From contig CAMCBY010000178.1 of the NCBI GenBank assembly GCA_945873015.1, positions 1 to 8,016 on the forward strand: a stretch of DNA of 8,016 nt, given 5' to 3'. The position numbers and the translations under genes were made by a program. The DNA is from Klebsiella pneumoniae (GTDB lineage Bacteria > Pseudomonadota > Gammaproteobacteria > Ga0077536). A model generated the notes under the pieces. It saw only the letters and a list, made by a program, of their open reading frames with translations, did no database searches and was not told the DNA's origin. Shown here one piece after another: positions 1-6,097 of this stretch; position 1 is the first letter of the stretch; every line of letters begins with the position of its first letter.

Positions 1-337
1 TGGAAAGATGATTGCGTACGTCCGCGTAACCGAGCGCAGCTGGAATGCCTATTGCACGACACAGCGCTGCGAGCAGCACCGCTTTCGGTACGCACCAGCC
101 GCGACCGGCCGCCAGCGTGGTACTGGCGCGCAGCCCGTGCTCGCTGAGATCGAGCCCATAGGGGTCGTAACGAATACCGTCACGAATGGCGTAGTAAAGC
201 GCGACGGCACGCGAGCGATCGTCGTTGTGCGCGGCGCTGTGCTGTAAGGCATAGGCGCGGATCGCGGCATGCTCACTATCGACCATTGAGGTCGGTGCGA
301 GACACGCCGCGGCAGAAGCTTTCGTGACGGTATCCAT
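1..337 (-). CDS. Transglutaminase-like domain protein, N-terminal part (runs off left edge)
   Basis: Reading the minus strand from an ATG at 337 gives 112 codons with no stop up to the window edge, so the gene is incomplete. The visible part has a helical N-terminal region and then the transglutaminase-like core: R-Y-D-P-Y around residues 56-60, then G-R-G-W-C-V-P-K-A with the predicted nucleophile Cys82. The helix that follows (L-C-R-A-I-G-I-P-A) leads to D-V-R-N-H with the predicted catalytic His110. The third residue of the Cys-His-Asp triad would lie beyond the edge. Known relatives are small cytoplasmic papain-fold proteins of mostly unknown substrate; peptidase or transferase activity is inferred. 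The start is uncertain: no clear Shine-Dalgarno precedes Met1, and a second in-frame ATG at 286 (residue 18) is equally weak. The gene shares its direction with the isomerase-like gene to its right, with 225 bp between them. Confidence 0.8.
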   Translation of the reverse strand, partial: MDTVTKASAAACLAPTSMVDSEHAAIRAYALQHSAAHNDDRSRAVALYYAIRDGIRYDPYGLDLSEHGLRASTTLAAGRGWCVPKAVLLAALCRAIGIPAALGYADVRNHLS

Positions 338-505
338 GCGCGCGAGTGTAGTGGCTGCCCACCGTTGGCAGCAATCACCCGGCAGCACGGTGGGTGCTTT
401 GCGCCGCTGGCGGCCTGCCGCCATCAACACACATGATCCTGATCAAGACACACTCGGCCACCCCTGGAGCAAAGTGCAGTCAAGGCACTGCCCCGGAACC
501 AATTT

Positions 506-521
506 CCCCGCTCGGGCGGGG
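506..521 (-). terminator. GC-rich hairpin downstream of the isomerase-like gene
   Basis: A perfect 6-bp inverted repeat (CCCCGC / GCGGGG) with a 4-base loop lies about 42 bp past the stop of the minus-strand isomerase-like gene. On the minus strand it is followed by AAATTGG, not by a run of T, so it lacks the U-tract of a classical intrinsic terminator. It could stop or stabilise the transcript. The rest of the 338-562 spacer shows no credible gene. It holds a 7-bp inverted repeat (358-364 with 388-394), a short GGCGG/CCGCC hairpin (409-422) and a TGATC-CT-GATCA element (434-445). Confidence 0.3.
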
Positions 522-562
522 GACACGCTGGCGTTGGCGTGGCCCTCGTCTCGAGCACTTGC

Positions 563-1174
563 TCAGCGGCCGAGCAGTTCGGTGACGCGCTCGAGACGCT
601 CGAGGCCCCAGAACAATTCGCCGTTGATGAGGTAACTCGGCACCCCGAAGACACCGCTAGCTTCGGCCTCAAGTTGCACAGCATCGTAGCGGCTGCGCCC
701 TTCGCCCTGCAGATAGGCGGCAAAACCCGCGCCGTCAAAACCAAACTCCGTGATCAACGCACCGAGCACCGCGACGTTTTCAATATCGAGTTCGCGCCGC
801 CAGAAACGCTCAAAAACGGCGTTGTGAAAGGCGCTGAAATCGCCGCGCTCGCTGACGTACAAAAACGCGATATGCGCGAGTGAACTGTCAAAAATCTTGC
901 GCGGCCCGCGTATCGTCAGGCCGCGGCGGTTGGCCTCGCGCCGGCAGTCCATGTAGGAATAACGCACGCGCCGCCATTGGTGATCATTGCGCGTGCCGCG
1001 CGTATCGCGGCCCTCGGCGTCGAGCTCCGCGGCGCCGAGGTATTTCTCTATCTTGAGCGTATAGGGCCGCCATTCGATGCGCGTACCGCTGTCGCGCGCC
1101 AGGTCGAAGGTCGGCTGCTGAGCGAGATAGGCGTAGGGGCTCTTGTAGTCGAAATAATGAATGATGGTGGACAT
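563..1174 (-). CDS. DsbA-fold kappa-GST / 2-hydroxychromene-2-carboxylate isomerase-like protein
   Basis: This 203-residue protein has the length and layout of the kappa-class GST / HCCA isomerase branch of the DsbA superfamily. The N-terminal strand-loop is Y-F-D-Y-K-S-P-Y-A-Y (residues 7-16), in which Ser12-Pro13 stands where thiol-disulfide enzymes have CxxC. A helical insertion follows. The C-terminal part carries G-V-F-G-V-P-S-Y (residues 174-181), where Pro179 is the cis-proline of the thioredoxin fold, then L-I-N-G-E-L-F-W-G. Family members are cytoplasmic and use glutathione either to isomerise 2-hydroxychromene-2-carboxylate in naphthalene-type catabolism or for other isomerisations. 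Lack of the CxxC pair argues against a disulfide oxidoreductase. There is no evident signal peptide. The start is the first ATG, but no good Shine-Dalgarno precedes it. The gene is divergent from the LLM oxidoreductase gene, with 109 bp between starts, so shared control is possible. The substrate cannot be read from sequence. Confidence 0.85.
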   Translation of the reverse strand: MSTIIHYFDYKSPYAYLAQQPTFDLARDSGTRIEWRPYTLKIEKYLGAAELDAEGRDTRGTRNDHQWRRVRYSYMDCRREANRRGLTIRGPRKIFDSSLAHIAFLYVSERGDFSAFHNAVFERFWRRELDIENVAVLGALITEFGFDGAGFAAYLQGEGRSRYDAVQLEAEASGVFGVPSYLINGELFWGLERLERVTELLGR

Positions 1175-1283
1175 CGGAATGCATCGCGGCCCTGGCGTGG
1201 TGAGCGCCTAGTATGTGCCGCGTGGCGGATGGTGCAAAATCCCTGCATCGGTTCGCCACCTCAATTGTCCGGAGCCCAGCGTC

Positions 1284-2330
1284 ATGCGCGTCGTCACCAC
1301 TGTTCCCCAGCATTCACTGCACGAAGCAAGCCGCGCCGCCGCCGATATCGAGGCGCGCGGGTTCGATGGCCTGTGTGCGCTGGAAAACCGCCACGAGCCG
1401 TTCATGCCGCTGGCGGTAGCGGCGCTGGCAACGCACAAAGTTGAACTCGCGACCGGCATCGCACTGGCTTTTGTGCGCTCACCCATGGCACTGGCGCATG
1501 TCGCGTGGGACTTGAAAGAATCCTCGGCCGGCCGTTTTGTGCTTGGCCTCGGGCCACAGATAAAAGCGCATAACGAAAAGCGCTATAGCGTGCCGTGGAC
1601 GGCGCCCGTGCCGCGCATGCGCGAACTGGTTCATGCGCTGCGCGCTATCTGGACCTCGTGGCGCGACGGCACGCCCTTGCGTCACGAAGGCGAACACTAT
1701 CGTTTCACGCTCATGCCGCCAAATTTTGTGCCGGAAGGCAGCGATCTGGCGCTGCCGCCCATTACCCTCGCGGCGGTTGGGCCGGCGATGTTGAAACTGG
1801 CGGCTGAAGTCGCCGACGGCGTACGCCTGCATCCGTTCTGCACGCGTCGTTATTTCGAACAGACCGTCGCGCCCAGCATCGAACGAGGACTCGCCAAGGC
1901 CGGTCGCGCGCGTGCCAATTTCGAGATCAACGGCGGTGGTTTCGTCGCCACCGGCGCCGATGATAAAAGCGTCAGCGAGATGGTCGACTGGGTGCGCTAT
2001 CGCATCGCCTTCTATGGATCAACGCCCGCCTACTGGCCGGTACTGGAAGCGGAAGGCCTCAAGGACCTCGGGCCGCGCCTGAACGAGCTGACCAAACAAG
2101 GGCGCTGGGATGAGCTCGCGCAGCAAGTACCCGACAGTTTGCTCGAAGCCTGCACCGCCATCGGCCGTCACGACCAGATAGCCGCCGCCATCGAGCAGCG
2201 CTTTGCCGGCCTCATCGATACTGTGCATGCCAGTGCCAGTTCCGAACAACCATCGGACATGCCGACCAGCGTCATTCGCGCGATTCAGCGCCTGCCCACC
2301 GCCTTCACTGGCTTTCGCACCACACCGTGA
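1284..2330 (+). CDS. LLM-class flavin-dependent oxidoreductase (TIGR03617-like)
   Basis: This is a 348-residue luciferase-like monooxygenase-fold protein. Visible family features, numbered from the chosen start, are the N-terminal strand and helix ending A-R-G-F-D-G-L (residues 24-30), then V-E-L-A-T-G-I-A-L-A-F-V-R-S-P (53-67). The strongly conserved G-R-F-V-L-G-L-G-P-Q-I-K-A-H (83-96) follows, then R-M-R-E-L-V-H-A-L-R-A-I-W (111-123) and L-A-A-V-G-P-A-M-L-K-L-A-A-E-V-A-D-G (162-179). This pattern matches the family often named 'F420-dependent', but similar enzymes use FMN, and nothing here proves F420 use. The open frame extends upstream to a possible ATG at 1215. I chose ATG 1284 because GGAG at 1271-1274 sits 9 bases before it and homologues start M-R-V-x-T. 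The C-terminal 80 residues or so are less family-typical. The gene stands alone on the plus strand, convergent with soxA. Substrate unknown. Confidence 0.88.
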   Translation: MRVVTTVPQHSLHEASRAAADIEARGFDGLCALENRHEPFMPLAVAALATHKVELATGIALAFVRSPMALAHVAWDLKESSAGRFVLGLGPQIKAHNEKRYSVPWTAPVPRMRELVHALRAIWTSWRDGTPLRHEGEHYRFTLMPPNFVPEGSDLALPPITLAAVGPAMLKLAAEVADGVRLHPFCTRRYFEQTVAPSIERGLAKAGRARANFEINGGGFVATGADDKSVSEMVDWVRYRIAFYGSTPAYWPVLEAEGLKDLGPRLNELTKQGRWDELAQQVPDSLLEACTAIGRHDQIAAAIEQRFAGLIDTVHASASSEQPSDMPTSVIRAIQRLPTAFTGFRTTP

Positions 2331-2347
2331 GCGCGGCACAATGCCAG

Positions 2348-2372
2348 CGCGGCTAAAAACCGGCGCGCCGCG
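2348..2372. terminator. Inverted repeat between convergent LLM gene and soxA
   Basis: The 42-bp gap between the convergent stop codons holds CGCGGC (2348-2353) and its complement GCCGCG (2367-2372), with a 13-base loop. The loop contains an AAAAA run, read as TTTTT on the minus strand, and most of the 10-bp palindrome CGGCGCGCCG (2361-2370). It begins directly after the soxA stop. On the minus strand the palindrome is followed by GTTTTTA, which resembles a weak intrinsic terminator. A dual-direction terminator is the likely role, but the folding is not strong. Confidence 0.35.
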
Positions 2373-3164
2373 TCAGTTACGCACCGCCGGCGTCTCCACC
2401 GGCAGGCCCCGCGCGCGCCAGGCAAGATAGAGTTCGAGTTCGACGTATTCCGCCGCGCCATCGGCATACGGTTCAGCGCGCACATCGCGCATGCAACCAC
2501 TCATGCGTCGCTGCAGCGAACCGAGCGTCTGCCACTTGAGGCGATAGGCCGGAAAACCATTCGACATGCCCTGGCTGAGGCGTTGCGCGCGCAGCAAGTT
2601 GCCGTGATTCATTTCGTGGCAATGAATACACGCCAGATCGAGTTGCCCGCGACGCGTCTCGTAAATCGTTTTGCCCTTGGCGAAATGCGGCGCGGCGGCG
2701 CCGTCAATCTGCGGATTGAGAGGCATGCCCAGTGATTGATGTTTGATATAGGTCGTCATCGCGAGCAGCGCTTCGGATTCCTGCGCCCAGGCGGGCGCGC
2801 CCAGCGCGCCGACCCGGCACAGGTTGATACGTTGCTCGACGTTCAGCAGTCTGCCGCGCTTATCGACCACCGGATAACGCGCGCCGACACCGCGCATCGT
2901 GGTGGCTGCGTCTTGATGACAGCTCGCGCAGGACTTGCCGTGGCTGCCATCGACCTCACTCCACAAGGTCTCGCCTGTGGCCAGCCAGATTGAGCCCGGA
3001 TTCTCGAATTCGTCATCCTGCATGGCGCGCGTTTCCGGCGCGGCATAGGTGTAACCACTGCGTCGGCCATCAACTTCGTACTTGCCCCACTCGCCCTCGC
3101 CGGCCCATGCCGTGCAGACGACACACAGTCCGACAAACACTGCGAACGCGAACCCTGACCTCAA
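2373..3164 (-). CDS. soxA: SoxA, diheme cytochrome c subunit of SoxAX L-cysteine S-thiosulfotransferase
   Basis: SoxA with SoxX couples thiosulfate oxidatively to the SoxY C-terminal cysteine in the periplasm. The 263-residue protein has a Sec signal peptide (about residues 1-21, ending A-W-A), then the SoxA hallmark E-T-R-A-M-Q-D-D-E-F-E-N-P-G (44-57). The first heme site is C79-A-S-C82-H83 and R-I-N-L-C carries Cys116, the probable Cys ligand of that heme. The second heme site is C179-I-H-C182-H183, and Y-R-L-K-W-Q-T-L-G-S-L follows (207-217). Cys224 in S-G-C-M-R-D-V-R-A-E-P is the expected active-site Cys, known as a persulfide heme ligand in characterised SoxA. The protein ends R-G-L-P-V-E-T-P-A-V-R. 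The start is TTG at 3164, overlapping the soxZ stop by 4 bases (TTGA), with GAGG at 3172-3175 seven bases upstream. It is the last gene of the operon; canonical clusters would continue with soxB, which is absent here. Confidence 0.96.
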   Translation of the reverse strand: MRSGFAFAVFVGLCVVCTAWAGEGEWGKYEVDGRRSGYTYAAPETRAMQDDEFENPGSIWLATGETLWSEVDGSHGKSCASCHQDAATTMRGVGARYPVVDKRGRLLNVEQRINLCRVGALGAPAWAQESEALLAMTTYIKHQSLGMPLNPQIDGAAAPHFAKGKTIYETRRGQLDLACIHCHEMNHGNLLRAQRLSQGMSNGFPAYRLKWQTLGSLQRRMSGCMRDVRAEPYADGAAEYVELELYLAWRARGLPVETPAVRN

Positions 3165-3508
3165 GGTTTTACCTCGATGGTGGCGCGGGTTTCGAGCGTG
3201 CTGCCATCGTCGTCACTCCATACAAAATGCATCTCACCGCTCTTGTTCGCGGTCGCATAGAACGAGAGATAAGGGTTGGCCGACACCGCCGGATGCATGG
3301 TCACGCGCAACACCTCCTCACCGTCCAGGGTGCATACAAATCGATTGAGAATGCGGCGCGCAATCTTCGCGCCGGTCTTCTCATCCTTGCGCTGCCCTGA
3401 CTCCATCTTGTGCGAAACCAGTGCTTTGACCTCAAACGGTTCGCCGCGCGTGACACTGGTCGGTACTTTGATACGAGGTTTGTCCAAACCCTTGTCCTGC
3501 TCAGCCAC
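3161..3508 (-). CDS. soxZ: SoxZ, sulfur-carrier complex subunit
   Basis: SoxZ is the partner of SoxY in the SoxYZ carrier that holds sulfur intermediates in the periplasm. The 115-residue protein shows the family pattern: K-P-R-I-K-V-P near the N-terminus, L-V-S-H-K-M-E-S-G-Q-R-K-D, then I-L-N-R-F-V-C-T-L-D-G-E-E-V. Next comes S-A-N-P-Y-L-S-F-Y, and the protein ends with the S-G-E-M-H-F-V-W-S-D-D-D-G strand pair of its immunoglobulin-like fold. There is no signal peptide; family members are exported with Tat-targeted SoxY. The frame stays open upstream to a TTG at 3520. I chose GTG 3508 because GGAGG at 3514-3518 lies 5 bases before it and the resulting M-A-E-Q-D-K start suits the family. This start overlaps the soxY stop by 8 bases (GTGGCTGA), implying coupled translation. 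Its stop overlaps the soxA start by 4 bases. Confidence 0.95.
   Translation of the reverse strand: MAEQDKGLDKPRIKVPTSVTRGEPFEVKALVSHKMESGQRKDEKTGAKIARRILNRFVCTLDGEEVLRVTMHPAVSANPYLSFYATANKSGEMHFVWSDDDGSTLETRATIEVKP
3172..3175 (-). promoter_or_regulatory. soxA ribosome binding site supporting a TTG start
   Basis: GAGG on the minus strand inside the 3' end of soxZ, seven bases before TTG 3164. No ATG is available near the start of the signal peptide. The only other nearby candidate, GTG at the ninth codon, would remove the N-terminal Arg and part of the signal peptide. The spacing therefore favours TTG. Confidence 0.65.
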
Positions 3509-3977
3509 CACAACCTCCAATCGTCACCTTGACCTCGTTGATGGCTTCCAGCACACGACCGTCGGACCACTCGGCGAGCGCTACCACGCGCTGGGTCCGG
3601 GCAAGACGGATCCGCGTTGCGACCTTGGCACGGCCGCTGGCCGGCGCAAAAACAAAGGAGATCACTTCGGGTGCGGGATTGTCTTCAGCGAACACATGAA
3701 TGGCTTTGACGTAACGCTCGGCGCTGAAGCGCCCTTCAACCTCGATGGCGATTGGCACCGTGTTGCCATTTTCGGCGATTGCAGGGGTGGAAAATTTCAT
3801 GCCGCCGGCACCCGCCTCGCGACCGCCCAAGACGCTGGCGATTGCCGCCGCAAGACCATTGTCGTCATCCGCCGCAGGCGCCCATGCCGGCAGCAACAAA
3901 CCACTCGCCAGCAGGGCACGTCGCAATAACGCACGGCGCGAAGCGTCGGCGGGTAGTTCTTCTAGAGGCAATGTCAT
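3501..3977 (-). CDS. soxY: SoxY, thiosulfate-oxidation carrier protein with C-terminal GGCGG arm
   Basis: SoxY covalently carries the sulfur substrate on its C-terminal cysteine during periplasmic thiosulfate oxidation. From the chosen start the protein has 158 residues. It has a Tat-type signal with S-R-R-A-L-L-R (13-19), a hydrophobic stretch A-L-L-A-S-G-L-L-L-P (21-30) and probable cleavage near A-P-A (33-35). The mature domain includes T-V-P-I-A-I-E-V (73-80), I-H-V-F-A-E-D-N-P-A-P (93-103) and V-K-V-T-I (149-153). It ends with the diagnostic G-G-C-G-G, with Cys156 as the carrier residue. The frame opens upstream at a GTG (3995), but ATG 3977 is preferred because AAGGA (3985-3989) lies 7 bases before it. 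It follows soxX after 18 bases and overlaps soxZ by 8 bases, so it is an internal gene of the operon. Confidence 0.96.
   Translation of the reverse strand: MTLPLEELPADASRRALLRRALLASGLLLPAWAPAADDDNGLAAAIASVLGGREAGAGGMKFSTPAIAENGNTVPIAIEVEGRFSAERYVKAIHVFAEDNPAPEVISFVFAPASGRAKVATRIRLARTQRVVALAEWSDGRVLEAINEVKVTIGGCGG
3514..3518 (-). promoter_or_regulatory. soxZ ribosome binding site inside the end of soxY
   Basis: GGAGG on the minus strand, 5 bases before the GTG start of soxZ. It lies within the soxY codons GGA-GGT that encode the two glycines before the catalytic cysteine of the GGCGG arm. It decides the soxZ start and couples soxZ translation to the end of soxY. Confidence 0.75.
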
Positions 3978-3995
3978 GCTTGATTCCTTACGCAC

Positions 3996-4463
3996 TTAAC
4001 GCGCCTGTTTGCTGGCAGCCAGAAAAGCCACCACATCTTCGACCTGCTGCGCGTCGAGGATAGTCTTGCCGACAAATTCGGGCAGCACGCGGTGCAGACC
4101 TTCGCTGCGGAAATAGGCCGGCATCATGGTCGCCGGATTGATGGTTTTCGGGTCGACCACCCGCAGGCGCAGTTGTGCCACGCTCAAGCGCGCGCCGACG
4201 CCCACCAGCGATGGCCCGGTGGTGCCGAAGAACTCGGCATCGAGCGCGGCCGCGTGGCAGGCAAGGCAATTGCCCAGCTCGCGCTCGACCATCACTTTCG
4301 CGCCGCGCGCCGGGTCACCGGGTTGTTCGGTCAACGCGGTGCTGATGCCGTAGTTTTCGATGGCGTAATCGGCGGCCGACAGCGGCGGCACGCAACAAGC
4401 CACCAGCAATGCCAGTAACACGCGATGAAGATCATGGGGGCGACAGGCAGACACGACGGGCAA
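3996..4463 (-). CDS. soxX: SoxX, monoheme cytochrome c subunit of SoxAX
   Basis: SoxX is the small electron-accepting subunit of the SoxAX cytochrome. The 155-residue product has a Sec-type signal (hydrophobic core about residues 15-28, ending P-L-S-A-A-D). It then has the heme c site C66-L-A-C69-H70, T-G-P-S-L-V-G-V-G (82-90), D-P-K-T-I-N-P-A-T-M-M-P-A-Y (104-117) with Met113/Met114 as the distal heme ligand candidates, and a closing helix V-E-D-V-V-A-F-L-A-A. It is the first sox gene of the operon. The start is not settled. TTG 4463 directly follows an in-frame stop and has GGAG only 4 bases upstream. GTG 4454 would have 13-base spacing. I list the TTG as the longest supported start. Adjacent cysteines in the signal (residues 23-24) are not at an obvious lipobox. 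Confidence 0.93.
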   Translation of the reverse strand: MPVVSACRPHDLHRVLLALLVACCVPPLSAADYAIENYGISTALTEQPGDPARGAKVMVERELGNCLACHAAALDAEFFGTTGPSLVGVGARLSVAQLRLRVVDPKTINPATMMPAYFRSEGLHRVLPEFVGKTILDAQQVEDVVAFLAASKQAR

Positions 4464-4560
4464 TTAACTCCGGCACGCGGTATTCAAACTGCGGCCAGCC
4501 TAACGGCGAATGCGCGGCCCGCCAACCACCGACGCAGACGAAAAGCTGATTTGCATATAC

Positions 4561-4620
4561 GCGATTCGAAGCGGCCGCCTGCAGGTGCGAATTCATTCGC
4601 ACCCACGACGCGCGCGTCGG
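4561..4620. repeat. Palindrome-dense spacer between the FrhB-family gene and soxX
   Basis: The 165-bp spacer (4464-4628) contains no supported gene. Its half nearest the FrhB-family gene packs several dyad symmetries into about 55 bp: TTCGAA (4565-4570), GCGGCCGC (4571-4578), CCTGCAGG (4578-4585), an 8-bp perfect stem GGTGCGAA/TTCGCACC with a 4-base loop (4584-4603), and the 14-bp palindrome CGACGCGCGCGTCG (4606-4619). In the minus-strand transcript the last two form two consecutive hairpins beginning 9 bases after the FrhB-family stop. No T-run follows either. They could terminate, attenuate or protect the upstream mRNA, or bind a dimeric regulator of the sox genes. I see no clear sigma-70 promoter in the spacer. 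Confidence 0.6.
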
Positions 4621-4628
4621 CTGGTGTG

Positions 4629-6065
4629 TTACACCGCAGGCGGCGGCGCCACCCAATCCGGCGGCGCACCGCCCGCTTCCGGCGACAAGGGCGGCGGCAG
4701 CTTGCGCTTTTCGCCCGCGCCTTCGCCCGGGTCACCCGGAATCGGGTTGCCGGCGATATAAGCAACCGTTTCGGTCGGGCGCTGTTCCTGGCCGTAGGCC
4801 GCCGCGAGGCTGGCCGCTACGTCGTCTTCCGACAGCTTGCCCGGGGTCAACTTGTTGAGTGCAATCGCCGCGCCTTCGGCGGCTTTGTACTGCGGCATGC
4901 CGCTCTCGGTGCCGCCACGGTTGGGGCCGGCCGGAATACGTTCGCGCTGACGGCGGGCCAGACGCAGAAGAATATTCCAGGCGCGTTTGTTGTCCTTGAT
5001 GGGCTCGACTTCAACCTGGCCCGCAGCCTGGAACTCACGCCACACATCCACCGCCTTCTGCGTACGCAGGACCACGATAGTGGCTCGGTCGGTGCCGACG
5101 CCGCCGCAGGCGATATCCGCCATCTCGGCCGAGAAGTCACCGCAGTGCCGGCATTCCGGGCGCTGATATTCGTGCATCGCCTCTTCGAGCGGGATACGGC
5201 CGATATCGCCGTTCTTCTGATAAATCAGCACTTCGCCCTTGACGTTGAACTGTTTGACCTCGGTCAGGGGAATGCCCATCTGTTTCTCGATGCGTTCGGT
5301 CATGAGTTCCGGCATGAATACCTCGGTGCAGAACAGACCGACGCTGAACGCAACACGGTCGCTGTAGCCACGCAGGAAATCGCGCTGCCGCCCGATGATC
5401 TTCGGCTTCTTCTTGTCACCGATGAGGAAACTCGGATCCATGTGTTCCATTTTGCGCAGCGGCGTGATCTGGCATGGCACACCGACAAAGGCGACCTGTT
5501 TCAGATCACGCTCTTCGACTTCGTTCAGCGCCAGATTGTTCGCGCAGTAGGTGTACCAGCTACCGGCACTGGCCTTGATTTCGTCGTAGGTGGTGACGAC
5601 CTTGGGGGTCGGAAAGCAGGGTTTGTCTTCGGAACCCACCGCCGACACCACCGCACCATCGATGCGACCGGCCTCGCGCGCCCATGCCAGCAGCGCCGTG
5701 ACGATGCCGCCGTCCTGACCGGCCTCGGCGATATCGGCACGTTTGGTGCGCGCCACGAAGATGTGTTTGAACACACCGAAAATGTCTTCGAAGCCGCGTT
5801 CGGCGCCAAACACCGCGTCTTTCAAATGCGACTCGCGCGGCCACAGGCGCGGGCACACCGTCGCGCACACATCGCAGCCAGCGCCTTCGCTGACGCCGCA
5901 GAAATCGAATGCTGCCGATTCCTTGGCGGTCTGCTTGGGTTTGCCGTCAACGTACTCGATAACGTTATGCGGGCACACCACCACGCAGCTGCCGCATTCG
6001 CAGCAACTGCCGTAGTCGACCACATCGTTCATCATGTCCTTAAAGCTGTTATGCAGGAGATTCAA
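4629..6065 (-). CDS. FrhB/FdhB-family iron-sulfur flavoprotein (F420 hydrogenase/dehydrogenase beta-subunit homologue)
   Basis: This 478-residue protein has an N-terminal iron-sulfur module. One cluster is C21-x2-C24-x2-C27-x3-C31-P and a second cysteine group is C56-x7-C64-x2-C67-x3-C71-P. The FrhB-type flavin domain follows, with Q-D-G-G-I-V-T-A-L-L (117-126), the G-V-P-C-Q motif (195-199), G-L-F-C-T-E (243-248), and C305-x2-C308-G-D-F leading to A-D-I-A-C-G-G-V-G (316-324). The family includes F420-reducing subunits, plant 7-hydroxymethyl chlorophyll a reductase and sulfite-reductase partners, so F420 use is not proven. After about residue 380 comes a poorly conserved, Pro/Gly-rich tail ending A-P-P-P-A-V. 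TTG 6065 is chosen as start: GAGGA (6073-6077) lies 7 bases upstream and the preceding codon is an in-frame stop. ATGs at codons 11-12 are alternatives. No signal peptide is seen, so it is cytoplasmic. It lies in the same direction as sox and may share a transcript with it. Confidence 0.9.
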   Translation of the reverse strand: MNLLHNSFKDMMNDVVDYGSCCECGSCVVVCPHNVIEYVDGKPKQTAKESAAFDFCGVSEGAGCDVCATVCPRLWPRESHLKDAVFGAERGFEDIFGVFKHIFVARTKRADIAEAGQDGGIVTALLAWAREAGRIDGAVVSAVGSEDKPCFPTPKVVTTYDEIKASAGSWYTYCANNLALNEVEERDLKQVAFVGVPCQITPLRKMEHMDPSFLIGDKKKPKIIGRQRDFLRGYSDRVAFSVGLFCTEVFMPELMTERIEKQMGIPLTEVKQFNVKGEVLIYQKNGDIGRIPLEEAMHEYQRPECRHCGDFSAEMADIACGGVGTDRATIVVLRTQKAVDVWREFQAAGQVEVEPIKDNKRAWNILLRLARRQRERIPAGPNRGGTESGMPQYKAAEGAAIALNKLTPGKLSEDDVAASLAAAYGQEQRPTETVAYIAGNPIPGDPGEGAGEKRKLPPPLSPEAGGAPPDWVAPPPAV

Positions 6066-6072
6066 TTAGGTA

Positions 6073-6077
6073 TCCTC
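6073..6077 (-). promoter_or_regulatory. Ribosome binding site supporting a TTG start of the FrhB-family gene
   Basis: GAGGA on the minus strand, 7 bases before TTG 6065. The codon just upstream of this TTG is an in-frame TAA, so it is the earliest possible start. The ATGs at 6035 and 6032 have an AAGGA only 1-4 bases away, which is too close for good initiation. Confidence 0.6.
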
Positions 6078-6097
6078 AGGGCTGCGAATCCGGGCCG

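Noticed and set aside
49..378. A 109-codon minus-strand open frame at the left edge.
   Set aside because: It overlaps, in another frame, the transglutaminase-like gene whose catalytic motifs are visible. Its own product shows no family pattern.
424..744. Open frames crossing the 338-562 spacer on both strands (also 324-635 and 394-585 plus).
   Set aside because: They have no convincing ribosome binding sites or recognisable domains and run into the isomerase-like gene in wrong frames.
1209..1214. TAGTAT as a -10 element for the LLM oxidoreductase gene.
   Set aside because: No -35-like hexamer lies at suitable spacing and the match is weak.
4565..4594. Side-by-side restriction-site-like strings suggested a cloning linker or assembly artefact.
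   Set aside because: No adaptor or vector sequence is recognisable around them, and the flanking genes are continuous in orientation and composition. A natural palindrome-rich spacer is the simpler reading, although it is kept as a finding.
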